The notes beneath the pieces are model-generated. The model made no database searches and was not told where the DNA came from. It saw nothing but the letters and a program-made list of their open reading frames with translations. DNA of 64,000 bases from Paenibacillus cisolokensis (GTDB lineage: Bacteria > Bacillota > Bacilli > Paenibacillales > Paenibacillaceae), in the NCBI RefSeq assembly GCF_018403665.1, contig NZ_BOVJ01000081.1, forward strand, positions 1 through 64,000, in the 5' to 3' direction. Positions 8,759 through 18,553 of the stretch are shown in pieces. Every line of letters starts with the position of its first letter. The stretch's first letter is position 1. The position numbers and the translations under genes are program-made.

Positions 8759-10969
8759 ATGAACAAACGGATCAAATTGCGCTCGCTGTTTGTCGGAGGG
8801 ATCATCACCCTCCTTTTTGTTATTCTGCTCGGCCGCGTTTATTTCGTTCAGGTCGTCAAAGCCGATTTCTGGTTCGAGAAAGCGCGCGAGACGTGGGCGG
8901 CATACGATCATCTGGAGCATAAGCGGGGTACGATTACCGACCGTCAAGGACGGGTGCTGGCGATGGACGCGCTGGCCTATACGGTGGCGGTCAACCCCCA
9001 AGTGATCAACAAGCTGGGCATCGCGGACGAGGTCGTCGCCCGGTTGCATGACATTTTGGGGAAGTCCGAGAAGGAGCTTCGCGATCTGGTAACGGCAAAG
9101 CGCAAGGACGGGACGTATTATGCGCAGCGCGAAATCCGTCCGGAGGGCTGGAAGATCGACAAGGCGCTCAGCGATCAGGTGGCCGCTTTCCGGGATGAGC
9201 TGAAGGCGAGGCTGAAGGAGCAGAACGTCGGCATCTATCTATTGAGCGGCCAGAAGCGGTTTTATCCGAAAAAAACGCTGGCGTCGCATCTGCTCGGCTT
9301 CGTCAACAAGGAAGGAAACGCCGTATACGGACTCGAAGCGAGCTTTGACGACGTCATCGGCGGCGAAGACGGGGCGATCAAATACCAGCGGGACGGCAAG
9401 CAGGTGCAGCTCGCGCAAGGGGAAGTGGAATACAAGCCGGCCCGAGATGGGAAAAATATTACATTGACGATCGATTCGGAAATTCAGCATTATGTGGAGG
9501 AAGCGATCGGCGAGGCGCAGCGGGAATATAATCCGAAAAGCATCACGGCGATCGCCGTCGATCCGAACACGATGGAAATATTGGCGCTGGCGAATACGCC
9601 GAACTATGATCCGAATACGTATTGGTCCGCGAAAACCGCCAATTTCTACAACCATGCGATCCAATCCCTGTACGAGCCGGGCTCGACATTCAAAATCGTC
9701 ACGCTGGCGAGCGCCGTGCAGGAAGGACTGTTCAATCCGAACGCGACGTTCATGTCCGGCAACATCCGTATCGGCAAGGATACGGTGAAAGATCACAACG
9801 GAGTGGGCTGGGGCGAAATTTCGTACCTGGACGGGGTCAAGCATTCCAGCAACGTGGCGTTCGTCAAGCTCGGCCAGGCGCTCGGTCCGGAGAAGCTTCG
9901 CGACTACATCACGGCTTTCGGCTTCGGCCAGAAGACAGGCATCCAGCTGCCGGCGGAAGTCGCCGGGAGCGTAAATTTCAGAAGCAACATTCCGATCGAG
10001 GTCGCGACCGTCACGTTCGGACAAGGGGTCGCGGTAACGCCGATCCAGCAGGTCGCCGCGGTCGCCGCGGTGGCGAACGGCGGCAAGCTGCTGCAGCCGC
10101 AGCTCATCAAACAAATCGAGGACCCGGTGACGAAGCAGGTGACGAAGGTCGAGCCGAAAGTGGTGCGGCAGGTCATCTCGCCGGAGACGTCGCGCAAGGT
10201 CGGCGAATATTTGGAACAGGTCGTCTCCGACCAGAAGATCGGAACGGGCCGGAACGCCTATATCGAGGGCTACCGCATCGCGGGGAAAACCGGTACCGCC
10301 CAGAAGTGGGACAACGCGAAACGAGGATACTCGAATGACAAATACGTCGTATCCTTTATCGGTTACGCGCCGGTCGAAAATCCGAAAGTGCTGCTCTACG
10401 TTCTTCTGGACGAACCGGACGTGCCGTACGCGGGCGGCGGCTCCGTCGCGGCGCCGATCTTCAAGTCGATCATGCAGAAGACGCTGCGCTACCTCGGCAT
10501 TCCGCCGAAACTGTCGGACGCCGCGGTGAAGGATGCGAGCAAGGACGCGACCGTCAAAGTGCCCGATGTGACGGGCAAGGCGGTCAACACGGCGAAGAGC
10601 GAACTCAGGCAGCTGGCGCTGAGCTACGAGACGGTCGGCAAAGGCGGCAAGGTGCTGCAGCAAATTCCGCAGGCCGGCGCCGTCATCCAGCCGTCCCAGC
10701 GCATCTATCTCGTGACCGAGTCGCGCGACAAGCTGGCGGTTCCGAATATGCGGGGACTGTCCCTGCGGGACGCGATGGAAATCTGCTCCCTGCTCGGCAT
10801 TCGCATCGTCGCCGAAGGCGAAGGATATGTCGTATCGCAAATGGTAGCGAAGCAAAACGGAGAACGCGTCGTGAAAATCGTCCTGAAGCCGTCCGCGCCG
10901 TCCGCCGGCGAAGAGAACCGGAACGGGACGGATGGCGCAAAGAAAGAGACGGACGAACCGGCAGAATGA
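8759..10969 (+). CDS. pbpB: Division-specific class B penicillin-binding protein with PASTA domains (PBP2B type)
   Basis: Septal DD-transpeptidase anchored in the membrane by one N-terminal helix (residues 9-31). It has the dimerisation domain (KRGTITDRQGRVLA), then the transpeptidase domain with nucleophile Ser309 in STFK, Ser363-Ser-Asn (SxN box) and Lys510-Thr-Gly. Two PASTA domains follow (about residues 597-652 and 658-708) and then a hydrophilic Lys/Glu tail. The length of 736 aa is typical. Its place between ftsL and spoVD matches Bacillus pbpB, the partner of FtsW-type polymerases. Confidence 0.93.
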   Translation: MNKRIKLRSLFVGGIITLLFVILLGRVYFVQVVKADFWFEKARETWAAYDHLEHKRGTITDRQGRVLAMDALAYTVAVNPQVINKLGIADEVVARLHDILGKSEKELRDLVTAKRKDGTYYAQREIRPEGWKIDKALSDQVAAFRDELKARLKEQNVGIYLLSGQKRFYPKKTLASHLLGFVNKEGNAVYGLEASFDDVIGGEDGAIKYQRDGKQVQLAQGEVEYKPARDGKNITLTIDSEIQHYVEEAIGEAQREYNPKSITAIAVDPNTMEILALANTPNYDPNTYWSAKTANFYNHAIQSLYEPGSTFKIVTLASAVQEGLFNPNATFMSGNIRIGKDTVKDHNGVGWGEISYLDGVKHSSNVAFVKLGQALGPEKLRDYITAFGFGQKTGIQLPAEVAGSVNFRSNIPIEVATVTFGQGVAVTPIQQVAAVAAVANGGKLLQPQLIKQIEDPVTKQVTKVEPKVVRQVISPETSRKVGEYLEQVVSDQKIGTGRNAYIEGYRIAGKTGTAQKWDNAKRGYSNDKYVVSFIGYAPVENPKVLLYVLLDEPDVPYAGGGSVAAPIFKSIMQKTLRYLGIPPKLSDAAVKDASKDATVKVPDVTGKAVNTAKSELRQLALSYETVGKGGKVLQQIPQAGAVIQPSQRIYLVTESRDKLAVPNMRGLSLRDAMEICSLLGIRIVAEGEGYVVSQMVAKQNGERVVKIVLKPSAPSAGEENRNGTDGAKKETDEPAE

Positions 10970-11116
10970 ACGCAAGGCGGCCGTCGGCCGGCGTTCTTGT
11001 GCCGCGCATGTCCGGACCCGGGCTTGTTCTAACCCCCACTTGTCCCGAATAGGCTGAGAATAACGGTTAATCGGAAACGACCGCTTCATTCTGGCCTGGT
11101 CGGAAGGGGGAGCAAG

Positions 11117-13075
11117 ATGAAAGTATCGAGTGTGACGTTAAGGCGCCGGCTGTTCACGGCGCTTCTGCTGGCCGGCGCGGCATTCGCGGCTTTGCTGTTC
11201 CGCCTCGGTTACGTCCAGCTTTGGATCGGGGAGGAGCTGTCCGCGAAAGCCGAAGAGTCGTGGCGCCGGGAAGTGCCGTTCGCGGCCAAACGCGGAGAAA
11301 TTCTGGATCGAAACGGAATCCGCCTGGCCTACAATATCAGCTCGCCGTCCGTCATGGCCATCCCGGTGCAAATCAAGGAGCCGGAGCGAACGGCGCGGGA
11401 GCTGGCAAGCGTGCTCGGCATGACCGAAGACAAGCTTTACAAGCTGCTCACGAAGAAGGAAAGCATCGTCAGACTGAATCCGGAAGGGCGGAACATTACG
11501 CCGGAGAAGGCGGAGCAGGTGCGGAAGCTGGCGCTGCCGGGCATCGTCGTGGCGGAGGACAGCAAACGCTACTATCCGTTCGGCAGCCTTGCCGCCCATG
11601 TGCTCGGCTTTGCCGGCGTCGACAAGGGGCTCGCCGGCGTCGAAGCGAAATACGATTCGCTGCTGAAAGGGATAAACGGCAGCGTGTCGTATTTGGCCGA
11701 CGCGGCGGGCCGGCAGATGCCGGGCTCCAACGACACGTACCGGGCGCCGCGCGACGGGCTGAACCTGCAGCTGACGATCGACAAGCAGATTCAGGCCGTC
11801 ATGGAGCGGGAGCTGGACGCGGCGATGAGCAGGTTCAAGGCGGACCATATGATCGCGATCGCGATGGACCCGGACAACGGCGAAATTCTCGGCATGGCCA
11901 GCCGGCCGACCTACGAGCCGGACAAATTCCGCGAGGTGCCTGCCGAGGTATACAACCGCAACCTGCCGATCTGGATGACCTATGAGCCGGGATCCACCTT
12001 CAAAATCATTACGCTTTCCGCGGCGCTGGAAGAAGGCAAGGTCGATTTGAAAAACGAGCGCTTTTTCGATCCCGGTGCGATCGAGGTGGGCGGCGCCCGG
12101 CTGCGGTGCTGGAAAAAAGGCGGACACGGCAGCCAAACGTTTCTTCAGGTGGTGGAAAATTCGTGCAACCCCGGATTCGTAACGCTTGGACAGCGGCTTG
12201 GAAAAGAGAAGTTGTTCGATTACATAAAGAACTTCGGATTCGGGGCCAAAACCGGCATCGATATGGCCGGCGAAGCGACCGGCATTTTGTTCAAGCTGAA
12301 CCGCGTCGGTCCGGTGGAACTGGCGACAACCGCGTTCGGCCAGGGCGTATCCGTAACGCCGATCCAGCAGATTACGGCGGTATCCGCCGCGATCAACGGC
12401 GGAACGCTGTATAAGCCTTACGTCGCCAAGGCATGGATTCATCCGGAAACCGGCGAAACGGTGAGCGAGATCGAGCCGGAGGCGGTAAGGCAGGTCATCT
12501 CCCCGGAAACGTCGAAGCAGGTGCGGGAAGCGCTCGAAAGCGTCGTCGCCAAAGGAACGGGGCGCAACGCCTTTATCGACGGCTATCGCGTCGGAGGCAA
12601 AACCGGCACGGCGCAAAAAGTGGTGAACGGCCGCTATTCGCCGAACGAGCATATCGTGTCGTTCATCGGCTTCGCCCCGGCGGACGATCCGGAAATTATC
12701 GTCTACGTCGCGGTCGACAATCCGCAGGGCATCCAGTTCGGGGGAGTCGTCGCCGCGCCGATCGTCCGGAACATTCTGGAGGACGCGCTCGACATCCTCG
12801 ACGTGCCGCCCCGCAGCAACCAGCTGCCGCGTGCATACAAATATGGAGAGACGCCGATCGTTACCGTCCCGAATCTCGTGGGCAAAACCGTATCGGACAT
12901 CTACGAAGATATGAACATGAATTTCAATTTGTCGTCCGCAGGCACCGGTTCGACTGTCATCCGTCAGGCGCCGGCGGCCGGCACGAGGGTGGAGCGCGGA
13001 TCGACGATTCGCATCTATCTCGGCTCGGATGCCGATTTGCCCGGCGATGTTGAAAAACATGACCATGGATCATAA
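11117..13075 (+). CDS. spoVD: Stage V sporulation protein D, a sporulation class B PBP
   Basis: Membrane-anchored DD-transpeptidase needed for spore cortex synthesis together with SpoVE. ATG after GGAAGGGGGAG. One N-terminal membrane helix, dimerisation domain (AKRGEILDRNG), active-site Ser293 (STFK), Ser349-Cys-Asn and Lys495-Thr-Gly are all present. There is a single PASTA domain (about residues 580-637). Length 652 aa is close to the B. subtilis protein. The 147-bp gap before it is longer than other gaps in this cluster, leaving room for a sporulation promoter, though I could not identify a convincing sigma-E match. Confidence 0.9.
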   Translation: MKVSSVTLRRRLFTALLLAGAAFAALLFRLGYVQLWIGEELSAKAEESWRREVPFAAKRGEILDRNGIRLAYNISSPSVMAIPVQIKEPERTARELASVLGMTEDKLYKLLTKKESIVRLNPEGRNITPEKAEQVRKLALPGIVVAEDSKRYYPFGSLAAHVLGFAGVDKGLAGVEAKYDSLLKGINGSVSYLADAAGRQMPGSNDTYRAPRDGLNLQLTIDKQIQAVMERELDAAMSRFKADHMIAIAMDPDNGEILGMASRPTYEPDKFREVPAEVYNRNLPIWMTYEPGSTFKIITLSAALEEGKVDLKNERFFDPGAIEVGGARLRCWKKGGHGSQTFLQVVENSCNPGFVTLGQRLGKEKLFDYIKNFGFGAKTGIDMAGEATGILFKLNRVGPVELATTAFGQGVSVTPIQQITAVSAAINGGTLYKPYVAKAWIHPETGETVSEIEPEAVRQVISPETSKQVREALESVVAKGTGRNAFIDGYRVGGKTGTAQKVVNGRYSPNEHIVSFIGFAPADDPEIIVYVAVDNPQGIQFGGVVAAPIVRNILEDALDILDVPPRSNQLPRAYKYGETPIVTVPNLVGKTVSDIYEDMNMNFNLSSAGTGSTVIRQAPAAGTRVERGSTIRIYLGSDADLPGDVEKHDHGS

Positions 13076-13124
13076 TGGAAAATAAGGACAAACCGGTGCC
13101 GATAAATGTAAGGAGGAACCGCAG

Positions 13125-14612
13125 ATGAAATTGGAGCAATTGGCCGGTTTGCTGCTGACGGCCCGCCTGGAGGGAGACGGGAACGTGTCCGTCTCCAGCC
13201 TGGAGACCGATTCCCGTCAGGTGAAGCCGGGGGCATTGTTCATCTGCCTGCCCGGCCATACGGTCGACGGGCACGACTTCGCCGCGGAAGCCGTGGAGCG
13301 GGGGGCGGTCGCCATCGTGGCCGAGCGCCGTCTCGATGTCGGCGTTCCGCAGCTGATCGTGCCGGAAAGCCGGCTGGCGATGGCCGTGCTGGCCGACGCA
13401 TTCTACGATCACCCGAGCGACAAGATGAAGCTGATCGGCGTAACCGGTACGAACGGCAAAACGACGACAACCTACTTGATCGAGCGGATTTTGCTCGATG
13501 CCGGCCGCAAAGCGGGCGTGATCGGCACGATCGAAATGCGGTACGCCGGCTTGACCGTGCCGGTGTCGGGCACGACGCCGGAGGCGCTCGAACTGCAGAA
13601 GCGGCTCGCCGACATGGCGCGGGCGGGCACCGAATATTGCGCCATGGAGGTATCGTCCCACGCCCTGGAGCAAGGGCGGGTCAAAGGCTGCAAATTCCGC
13701 ACCGCGATCTTCACGAACCTGACGCAGGACCATCTCGATTATCATGTGACGATGGAGCGGTACAAGGCGGCGAAAGGGCTGCTGTTCGCCCGGCTCGGCA
13801 ACGGCTACCCGGCTTCTGCGGAGGAGCGGAGCTACGCGGTGCTCAATGCCGACGACGAAGCGTCCGAAACGTTCCGGCGCCTGACGGCGGCCGAGACGAT
13901 CACCTACGGCATCGACCGCGAGGCGGATGTGCGCGCCTCGAATATACGCATTACGTCGCAGGGCACATCCTTCCATGTCCGGACGTTTCGCGGCGAAGCC
14001 GACGTCACGCTGCGGATGGTCGGCAAGTTCAACGTGTACAACGCGCTGGCGGCGCTGACGGCCGGTCTGATCGAAGGGCTGGAGCTCGGCGCGATCATCC
14101 GCAGTCTGGAATCGGTCCCCGGGGTGCCGGGACGGGTCGAGGCCGTTTCCGCGGGACAGCCGTTCGCCGTCATCGTCGACTACGCGCATACGCCGGACGG
14201 CCTGGAGAACGTGCTCAAGGCGGTGAAGGAATTCACCGAAGGGCGGGTAATCTGCGTCTTCGGCTGCGGCGGCGACCGCGACCGGACGAAGCGTCCGATC
14301 ATGGCCCGCATTGCAGGTCAATATGCGGATTATGTCATCGCCACGTCGGACAATCCGCGCACGGAAGACCCCGAGCGGATTCTCGACGATGTGGAAGAAG
14401 GATTCCGCTCGTCGGGCGTCGGGAAAAGCCGCTACGAACGCATTGCCGACCGCCGTCTGGCGATTCAAAAAGCGGTTGAAATGGCAAGCCCGGGGGATGT
14501 AGTATTGATTGCGGGGAAAGGCCACGAAACGTATCAGATCGTCGGCGGCGTTACGCATCCGTTCGACGATCGGCTCGTGGCCCAAGAAGCGATAAGGGGA
14601 CTGCTGACGTGA
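13125..14612 (+). CDS. murE: UDP-MurNAc-L-Ala-D-Glu:meso-diaminopimelate ligase MurE
   Basis: ATP-dependent addition of the third residue to the peptidoglycan stem peptide in the cytosol. ATG after AAGGAGGA. The 495-residue protein has the P-loop VTGTNGKTTT (Lys112), EVSSHAL, TNLTQDHLDYH, and the DNPR motif at residues 409-412, which marks meso-diaminopimelate rather than lysine specificity. That fits the dapL gene at 40.4 kb, which makes the diaminopimelate precursor. It overlaps murF by 4 bp. Confidence 0.95.
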   Translation: MKLEQLAGLLLTARLEGDGNVSVSSLETDSRQVKPGALFICLPGHTVDGHDFAAEAVERGAVAIVAERRLDVGVPQLIVPESRLAMAVLADAFYDHPSDKMKLIGVTGTNGKTTTTYLIERILLDAGRKAGVIGTIEMRYAGLTVPVSGTTPEALELQKRLADMARAGTEYCAMEVSSHALEQGRVKGCKFRTAIFTNLTQDHLDYHVTMERYKAAKGLLFARLGNGYPASAEERSYAVLNADDEASETFRRLTAAETITYGIDREADVRASNIRITSQGTSFHVRTFRGEADVTLRMVGKFNVYNALAALTAGLIEGLELGAIIRSLESVPGVPGRVEAVSAGQPFAVIVDYAHTPDGLENVLKAVKEFTEGRVICVFGCGGDRDRTKRPIMARIAGQYADYVIATSDNPRTEDPERILDDVEEGFRSSGVGKSRYERIADRRLAIQKAVEMASPGDVVLIAGKGHETYQIVGGVTHPFDDRLVAQEAIRGLLT

Positions 14613-16042
14613 TAATACGCAACATGGAACAGATCGCCCGCATGTGCGGCGGGCGATTGGATGAGCGGAGTGGCTCGGCCGTCGTTCGAGGCGTATCGAT
14701 CGATTCCCGGACGATCGCGCCGGGGGAACTGTTCGTGCCGCTCGCCGGCGACCGCTTCGACGGTCACGATTACGTGGAAGCGGCTGTCCGGGCCGGCGCG
14801 GCCGGCGTGCTGTGGCGGGAAGACCGCCCGGTGCCGGAAGCGCTGCGCGCCGCCGGGACGCCGGTCGTGCGCGTCGCCGATACGTTAACCGCTCTTCAGC
14901 GTCTTGCCGGCGCCTACCGGGACGAACTCGGTCTGTTCGTCATCGGCATTACCGGCAGCAACGGCAAGACGACGACGAAAGATATGACGCATGCGCTGCT
15001 CGGAACGAAGTTCCGTACACGCAAAACCGAGGGCAATCTGAACAACCATATCGGACTGCCGCTTACGATATTGCGGCTCGGCGAAGAAACGGAGGCGGCC
15101 GTTCTGGAAATGGGGATGAGCGATTTCGGCGAGATCGAGTTGCTTGCCTCCATCGCCAAGCCCGATATCGCCGTCATTACCAATATTGGCGAGGCTCATC
15201 TTCAGCAGCTCGGCTCGCGGGAAGGCATCGCGCGGGCGAAGCTGGAGATTGCCGCCGGTCTGAAGCCGGGCGGACTTCTGCTGTACAACGGCGACGAGCC
15301 GCTGCTGCGCGAAGGGGTGAAACGGACGAAGCTCGCGGACGGCGTCCGTCTGGAAACGTTCGGCCTCGGCGAAGGCAACGACTGGACTGCGACCGACATC
15401 GAATTGTCGGCGCAGTCATCCGCTTTTGCGGTGCGTGCGCGCGGCGGCGCGTTGGCAGCGGAAGCTGCGGCGATCGGCAGACCGGCCGTCGCGGCGGCCG
15501 GCCGCCACAACGTCGCCAATGCGCTGGCCGCTGTCGCCGCCGCGCTTCACGCCGGCGTGCCGGGGGCGCGCATACGGGAAGGGTTCGCTTCCCTGAAACT
15601 GACGTCGATGCGGATCGAGCCGACCCGGGCGGCTTGCGGCGCGGTCGTGCTGAATGACGCGTACAATGCCAATCCGACGTCCGTCCGCGCAGCGATCGAC
15701 CTTGTCGAGCAGCTGCAGGGCTATCGCCGCAAATGGCTCGTGCTCGGCGACATGCTGGAGCTCGGTCCGGACGAGGCGGCGCTGCACCGCGGCATCGGCG
15801 AATATGTGACGCCGCAGAAGGCGCAAGGGCTGCTGACGTACGGTCCGTTGTCCCGCCATACGGCGGAAGGCGCGGCGGACGCTTTCGCGGCTGCCGGCCT
15901 CGGCGATGCCGTGCGCCACTTCGCCGACAAATCCGAGCTTGCGGCATGGCTGAAGCGGCGGCTCGGTCCGGACGATCTCGTGCTCGTGAAAGGCTCGCGC
16001 GGCATGAAAATGGAAGAAGTCGTCCGGGCGCTGGAAGAATGA
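14609..16042 (+). CDS. murF: UDP-MurNAc-tripeptide:D-alanyl-D-alanine ligase MurF
   Basis: Adds D-Ala-D-Ala to complete the UDP-MurNAc-pentapeptide. GTG start overlaps the murE stop (GTGA), implying translational coupling. The P-loop [12 protein letters not shown] (Lys120), the [10 protein letters not shown] and [13 protein letters not shown] motifs, and the C-terminal [10 protein letters not shown] motif define MurF. Length 477 aa is normal. In B. subtilis murF lies outside the dcw cluster, so its position between murE and mraY is closer to the enterobacterial order. Confidence 0.95.
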   Translation: MIIRNMEQIARMCGGRLDERSGSAVVRGVSIDSRTIAPGELFVPLAGDRFDGHDYVEAAVRAGAAGVLWREDRPVPEALRAAGTPVVRVADTLTALQRLAGAYRDELGLFVIGITGSNGKTTTKDMTHALLGTKFRTRKTEGNLNNHIGLPLTILRLGEETEAAVLEMGMSDFGEIELLASIAKPDIAVITNIGEAHLQQLGSREGIARAKLEIAAGLKPGGLLLYNGDEPLLREGVKRTKLADGVRLETFGLGEGNDWTATDIELSAQSSAFAVRARGGALAAEAAAIGRPAVAAAGRHNVANALAAVAAALHAGVPGARIREGFASLKLTSMRIEPTRAACGAVVLNDAYNANPTSVRAAIDLVEQLQGYRRKWLVLGDMLELGPDEAALHRGIGEYVTPQKAQGLLTYGPLSRHTAEGAADAFAAAGLGDAVRHFADKSELAAWLKRRLGPDDLVLVKGSRGMKMEEVVRALEE

Positions 16043-16055
16043 CGGGGGTGAGCTG

Positions 16056-17018
16056 ATGGACATCAAGGTCATTCTGTTAACGATCGCCGTTTCCTTTTTG
16101 CTTGCGGTTTTGCTCGGGCCTTTGTTCATCCCGCTGCTGAGGCGCCTGAAGTTCGGACAGCAGATCCGGGAAGAAGGGCCGCAAAGCCACCAGAAGAAGA
16201 AGGGAACGCCGACGATGGGCGGCATCATCATTTTGCTGGCGCTTCTGTTGTCGTTCCTTCGTTTTTCCGACAAGACGGGCGACTTCTGGGTGCTGCTTGT
16301 CGCCGCTCTCGGCTTCGGACTGGTCGGGTTTCTGGACGACTACATCAAAATCGTGTTCAAGCGCTCGCTCGGATTGACGGCCAGACAGAAGCTGTTCGGC
16401 CAGCTGCTGTTCGGCATCATCGTCTGCGTATTGCTGTACCGGACAGACCACAGCACGGCCATTTCCGTGCCGGGTACGGACTGGTCGTTCGATCTGGGCT
16501 GGTTCTATTACGTTTTCGTCATCATTATCATGTTCGCTACGAGCAACTCGGTCAATTTTACCGACGGCCTCGACGGCCTGCTGGCCGGTACGAGCGCCAT
16601 TGCGTTCGGGGCGTATACGATTATCGCCATGCGGATGACGGAGCATGAATCGGCGGTGTTCTCCGCGGCGATGGTCGGCGCCGTGCTCGGTTTTCTTATT
16701 TTCAACCGGCATCCGGCCAAAGTGTTTATGGGGGATTCGGGTTCGCTCGCGATCGGCGGCGGCCTGGCCGCCGTGGCGATTTTGACGAAGACGGAGCTCC
16801 TGCTGATCGTGATCGGCGGGGTTTTCGTGATCGAAATGCTGTCTGTAATTATCCAGGTCACCTCGTTCAAGCTGCGGGGCAAACGGATATTCAAGATGAG
16901 TCCGATCCATCATCATTACGAATTGTCCGGCTGGTCCGAGTGGCGGGTCGTCGTCACGTTCTGGACAGCCGGTCTTGCGCTGGCCGGTCTTGGCCTTGCG
17001 CTCGCGAAAGCAATGTAA
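16056..17018 (+). CDS. mraY: Phospho-MurNAc-pentapeptide transferase MraY
   Basis: Integral membrane enzyme that transfers phospho-MurNAc-pentapeptide to undecaprenyl phosphate, giving lipid I. ATG 14 bp after murF with a GGGGGTGA site. About ten hydrophobic helices, the GFLDDYIKI motif (the aspartate pair), [19 protein letters not shown], and the [14 protein letters not shown] motif near the C-terminus are present. Length 320 aa is usual. Confidence 0.96.
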   Translation: MDIKVILLTIAVSFLLAVLLGPLFIPLLRRLKFGQQIREEGPQSHQKKKGTPTMGGIIILLALLLSFLRFSDKTGDFWVLLVAALGFGLVGFLDDYIKIVFKRSLGLTARQKLFGQLLFGIIVCVLLYRTDHSTAISVPGTDWSFDLGWFYYVFVIIIMFATSNSVNFTDGLDGLLAGTSAIAFGAYTIIAMRMTEHESAVFSAAMVGAVLGFLIFNRHPAKVFMGDSGSLAIGGGLAAVAILTKTELLLIVIGGVFVIEMLSVIIQVTSFKLRGKRIFKMSPIHHHYELSGWSEWRVVVTFWTAGLALAGLGLALAKAM

Positions 17019-17068
17019 CAAACGCGATATTTGACACCAGGAACGCATTGTCGAAGGAGATGGCAATT

Positions 17069-18507
17069 ATGAATCATCCGGCCTCGTACAAGAACCGTCG
17101 CGTCGTCGTATTGGGGATGGCGAAAAGCGGCTTCAGCGTGGCGAGCCTGTTTTGCCGCTACGGCGCGAATGTCGTCGTGAACGACAAGAAAGACCGGGAC
17201 CAGTGCCCCGAAGCGGACGAGCTGGAGAGGCTCGGCGCGACCGTCATATGCGGCGGGCATCCGGACGACCTGATCACGCCCGACACGGCGCTGCTTGTCA
17301 AAACCCCGGCATTCCATACCGCGTGCCGCCGGTTGCGAAAGCGGCGGAGCTCGGCGTAGAGACGGTGACGGAGATTGAAGTGGCGTACCATCTGTCGCCC
17401 GCGCCCATTATCGGCATTACCGGCTCGAATGCGAAGACGACGACGACGACGTGGGTCGGCCAACTGCTGGAAGCGGCCGGGATGAACCCGATCGTCGCCG
17501 GCAATATCGGCCGCCCGCTGTGCGACGCCGCTCAGGAAGCGGCGGCCGACAATTGGCTCGTCGCCGAATTGAGCAGCTTTCAGCTCAAGGGGACGGCGTC
17601 TTTCCGGCCGCGGGTCGCCGCGCTGTTGAACATTGCGGAGACGCATCTCGACTATCACGGCGATATGGACGACTACATCGCGTCCAAGATCAAGCTGTTC
17701 GCCAACCAAACGGAAGGCGATTGGGCGGTGTTGAACTGGGACGATCCGGTTTGCCGGCAGGTCGCCCAATCGGTGCGCTCGCAAGTTTTGCCGTTTTCGA
17801 TTCGCGAGCGGCTGGAACGCGGCCTGTTTGCGGAACCGCCGTATCCCGCGGACGGAGCCGCCCCGGAGGCGGAAGGCCATGCGCCCGTCAGGACGATCGT
17901 ATGGCGCGACGGACGGGGCGGCGAAACGACGCTGCTGCGGGAGGAAGAGCTCGGCGTGCCCGGCGCGCACAACACGGCCAATGCGCTCGCTGCCGCCGCC
18001 ATCTGCATCGCCGCCGGGGTCAGCCCGGAGCAGCTGTCCGGGCCGATGCGGAGCTTGCGGGCGGTGGAGCACCGGCTGGAATTCGTTCGCGAGCGGAACG
18101 GAGTGAAATATTTCAACGACTCCAAAGCGACGAATTGGGCGGCGACCGCGAACGCCCTGCGCTCGTTCCGGGGCGGCGTCGTTCTCATCGCCGGCGGGCT
18201 TGACCGCGGCTCCGACTATATGGAGCTGCTGCCGGTGCTGCGCGAACGGGCGAAGGCGCTCGTCGCGCTGGGCGAGACGCGCGGCAAGCTGGCCCGCGTC
18301 GCAGAGCTGGCAGGTTTAGCCGCAATCAAAATCGTCGAACCTGAGAAGGACGCCGAATCGACGCTCCGCAAGGCGGTGCGCGAAGCGGCCCTTCTCGCCG
18401 AACCGGGCGATACGGTGCTGCTGTCGCCTTCCTGCGCGAGCTGGGATATGTTCGCATCCTATGAAGAACGGGGGCGCATTTTTAAAGATTCGGCGCATAA
18501 CTTGTAA
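17069..18507 (+). CDS. murD: UDP-MurNAc-L-alanine:D-glutamate ligase MurD, frameshifted in this sequence
   Basis: Adds D-Glu to UDP-MurNAc-L-Ala. ATG 17069 lies 8 bp after AGGAG; an earlier in-frame ATG at 17060 overlaps that site. The N-terminal domain (VVVLGMAKSGFSVA) runs into a break in the A4C4 run at 17300-17307. One extra A restores LLVKNPGIPYRVPPVAKAAE, the expected family sequence, and the frame continues to 18507 (479 aa repaired). Later motifs are normal: TELSSFQLKG-like, ETHLDYHGDMDDY, FNDSKATN, LSPSCASWD. The P-loop reads GITGSNAKTTTTT, with Ala where Gly is usual (GSNGKTT). An essential single-copy gene is unlikely to be dead, so the break is probably a sequence error. Confidence 0.92.
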
Positions 18508-18527
18508 GTAGGGGGCTCGTCCCTACT
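18507..18527 (+). other. Intercistronic hairpin between murD and spoVE
   Basis: Perfect 7-bp stem AGTAGGG / CCCTACT starting on the last base of the murD stop, loop GGCTCGT, followed by only three T. It could attenuate or stabilise the transcript ahead of spoVE. Confidence 0.45.
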
Positions 18528-18553
18528 TTCGCAGGCAAGAGGTGTCGATATCT

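Noticed and set aside
9239-11089. A 616-residue minus-strand frame opposite pbpB
   Set aside because: It is an antisense shadow produced by high third-position GC; the plus strand has full family motifs.
10970-11116. A sigma-E promoter before spoVD
   Set aside because: The gap is large enough, but no acceptable -35/-10 pair could be identified by eye.
11138-13066. A 642-residue minus-strand frame opposite spoVD
   Set aside because: Antisense shadow of a well-supported plus-strand gene; no recognisable motifs.
17069-18507. murD as a real pseudogene
   Set aside because: It is essential and otherwise well conserved on both sides of a single missing base in a homopolymer.
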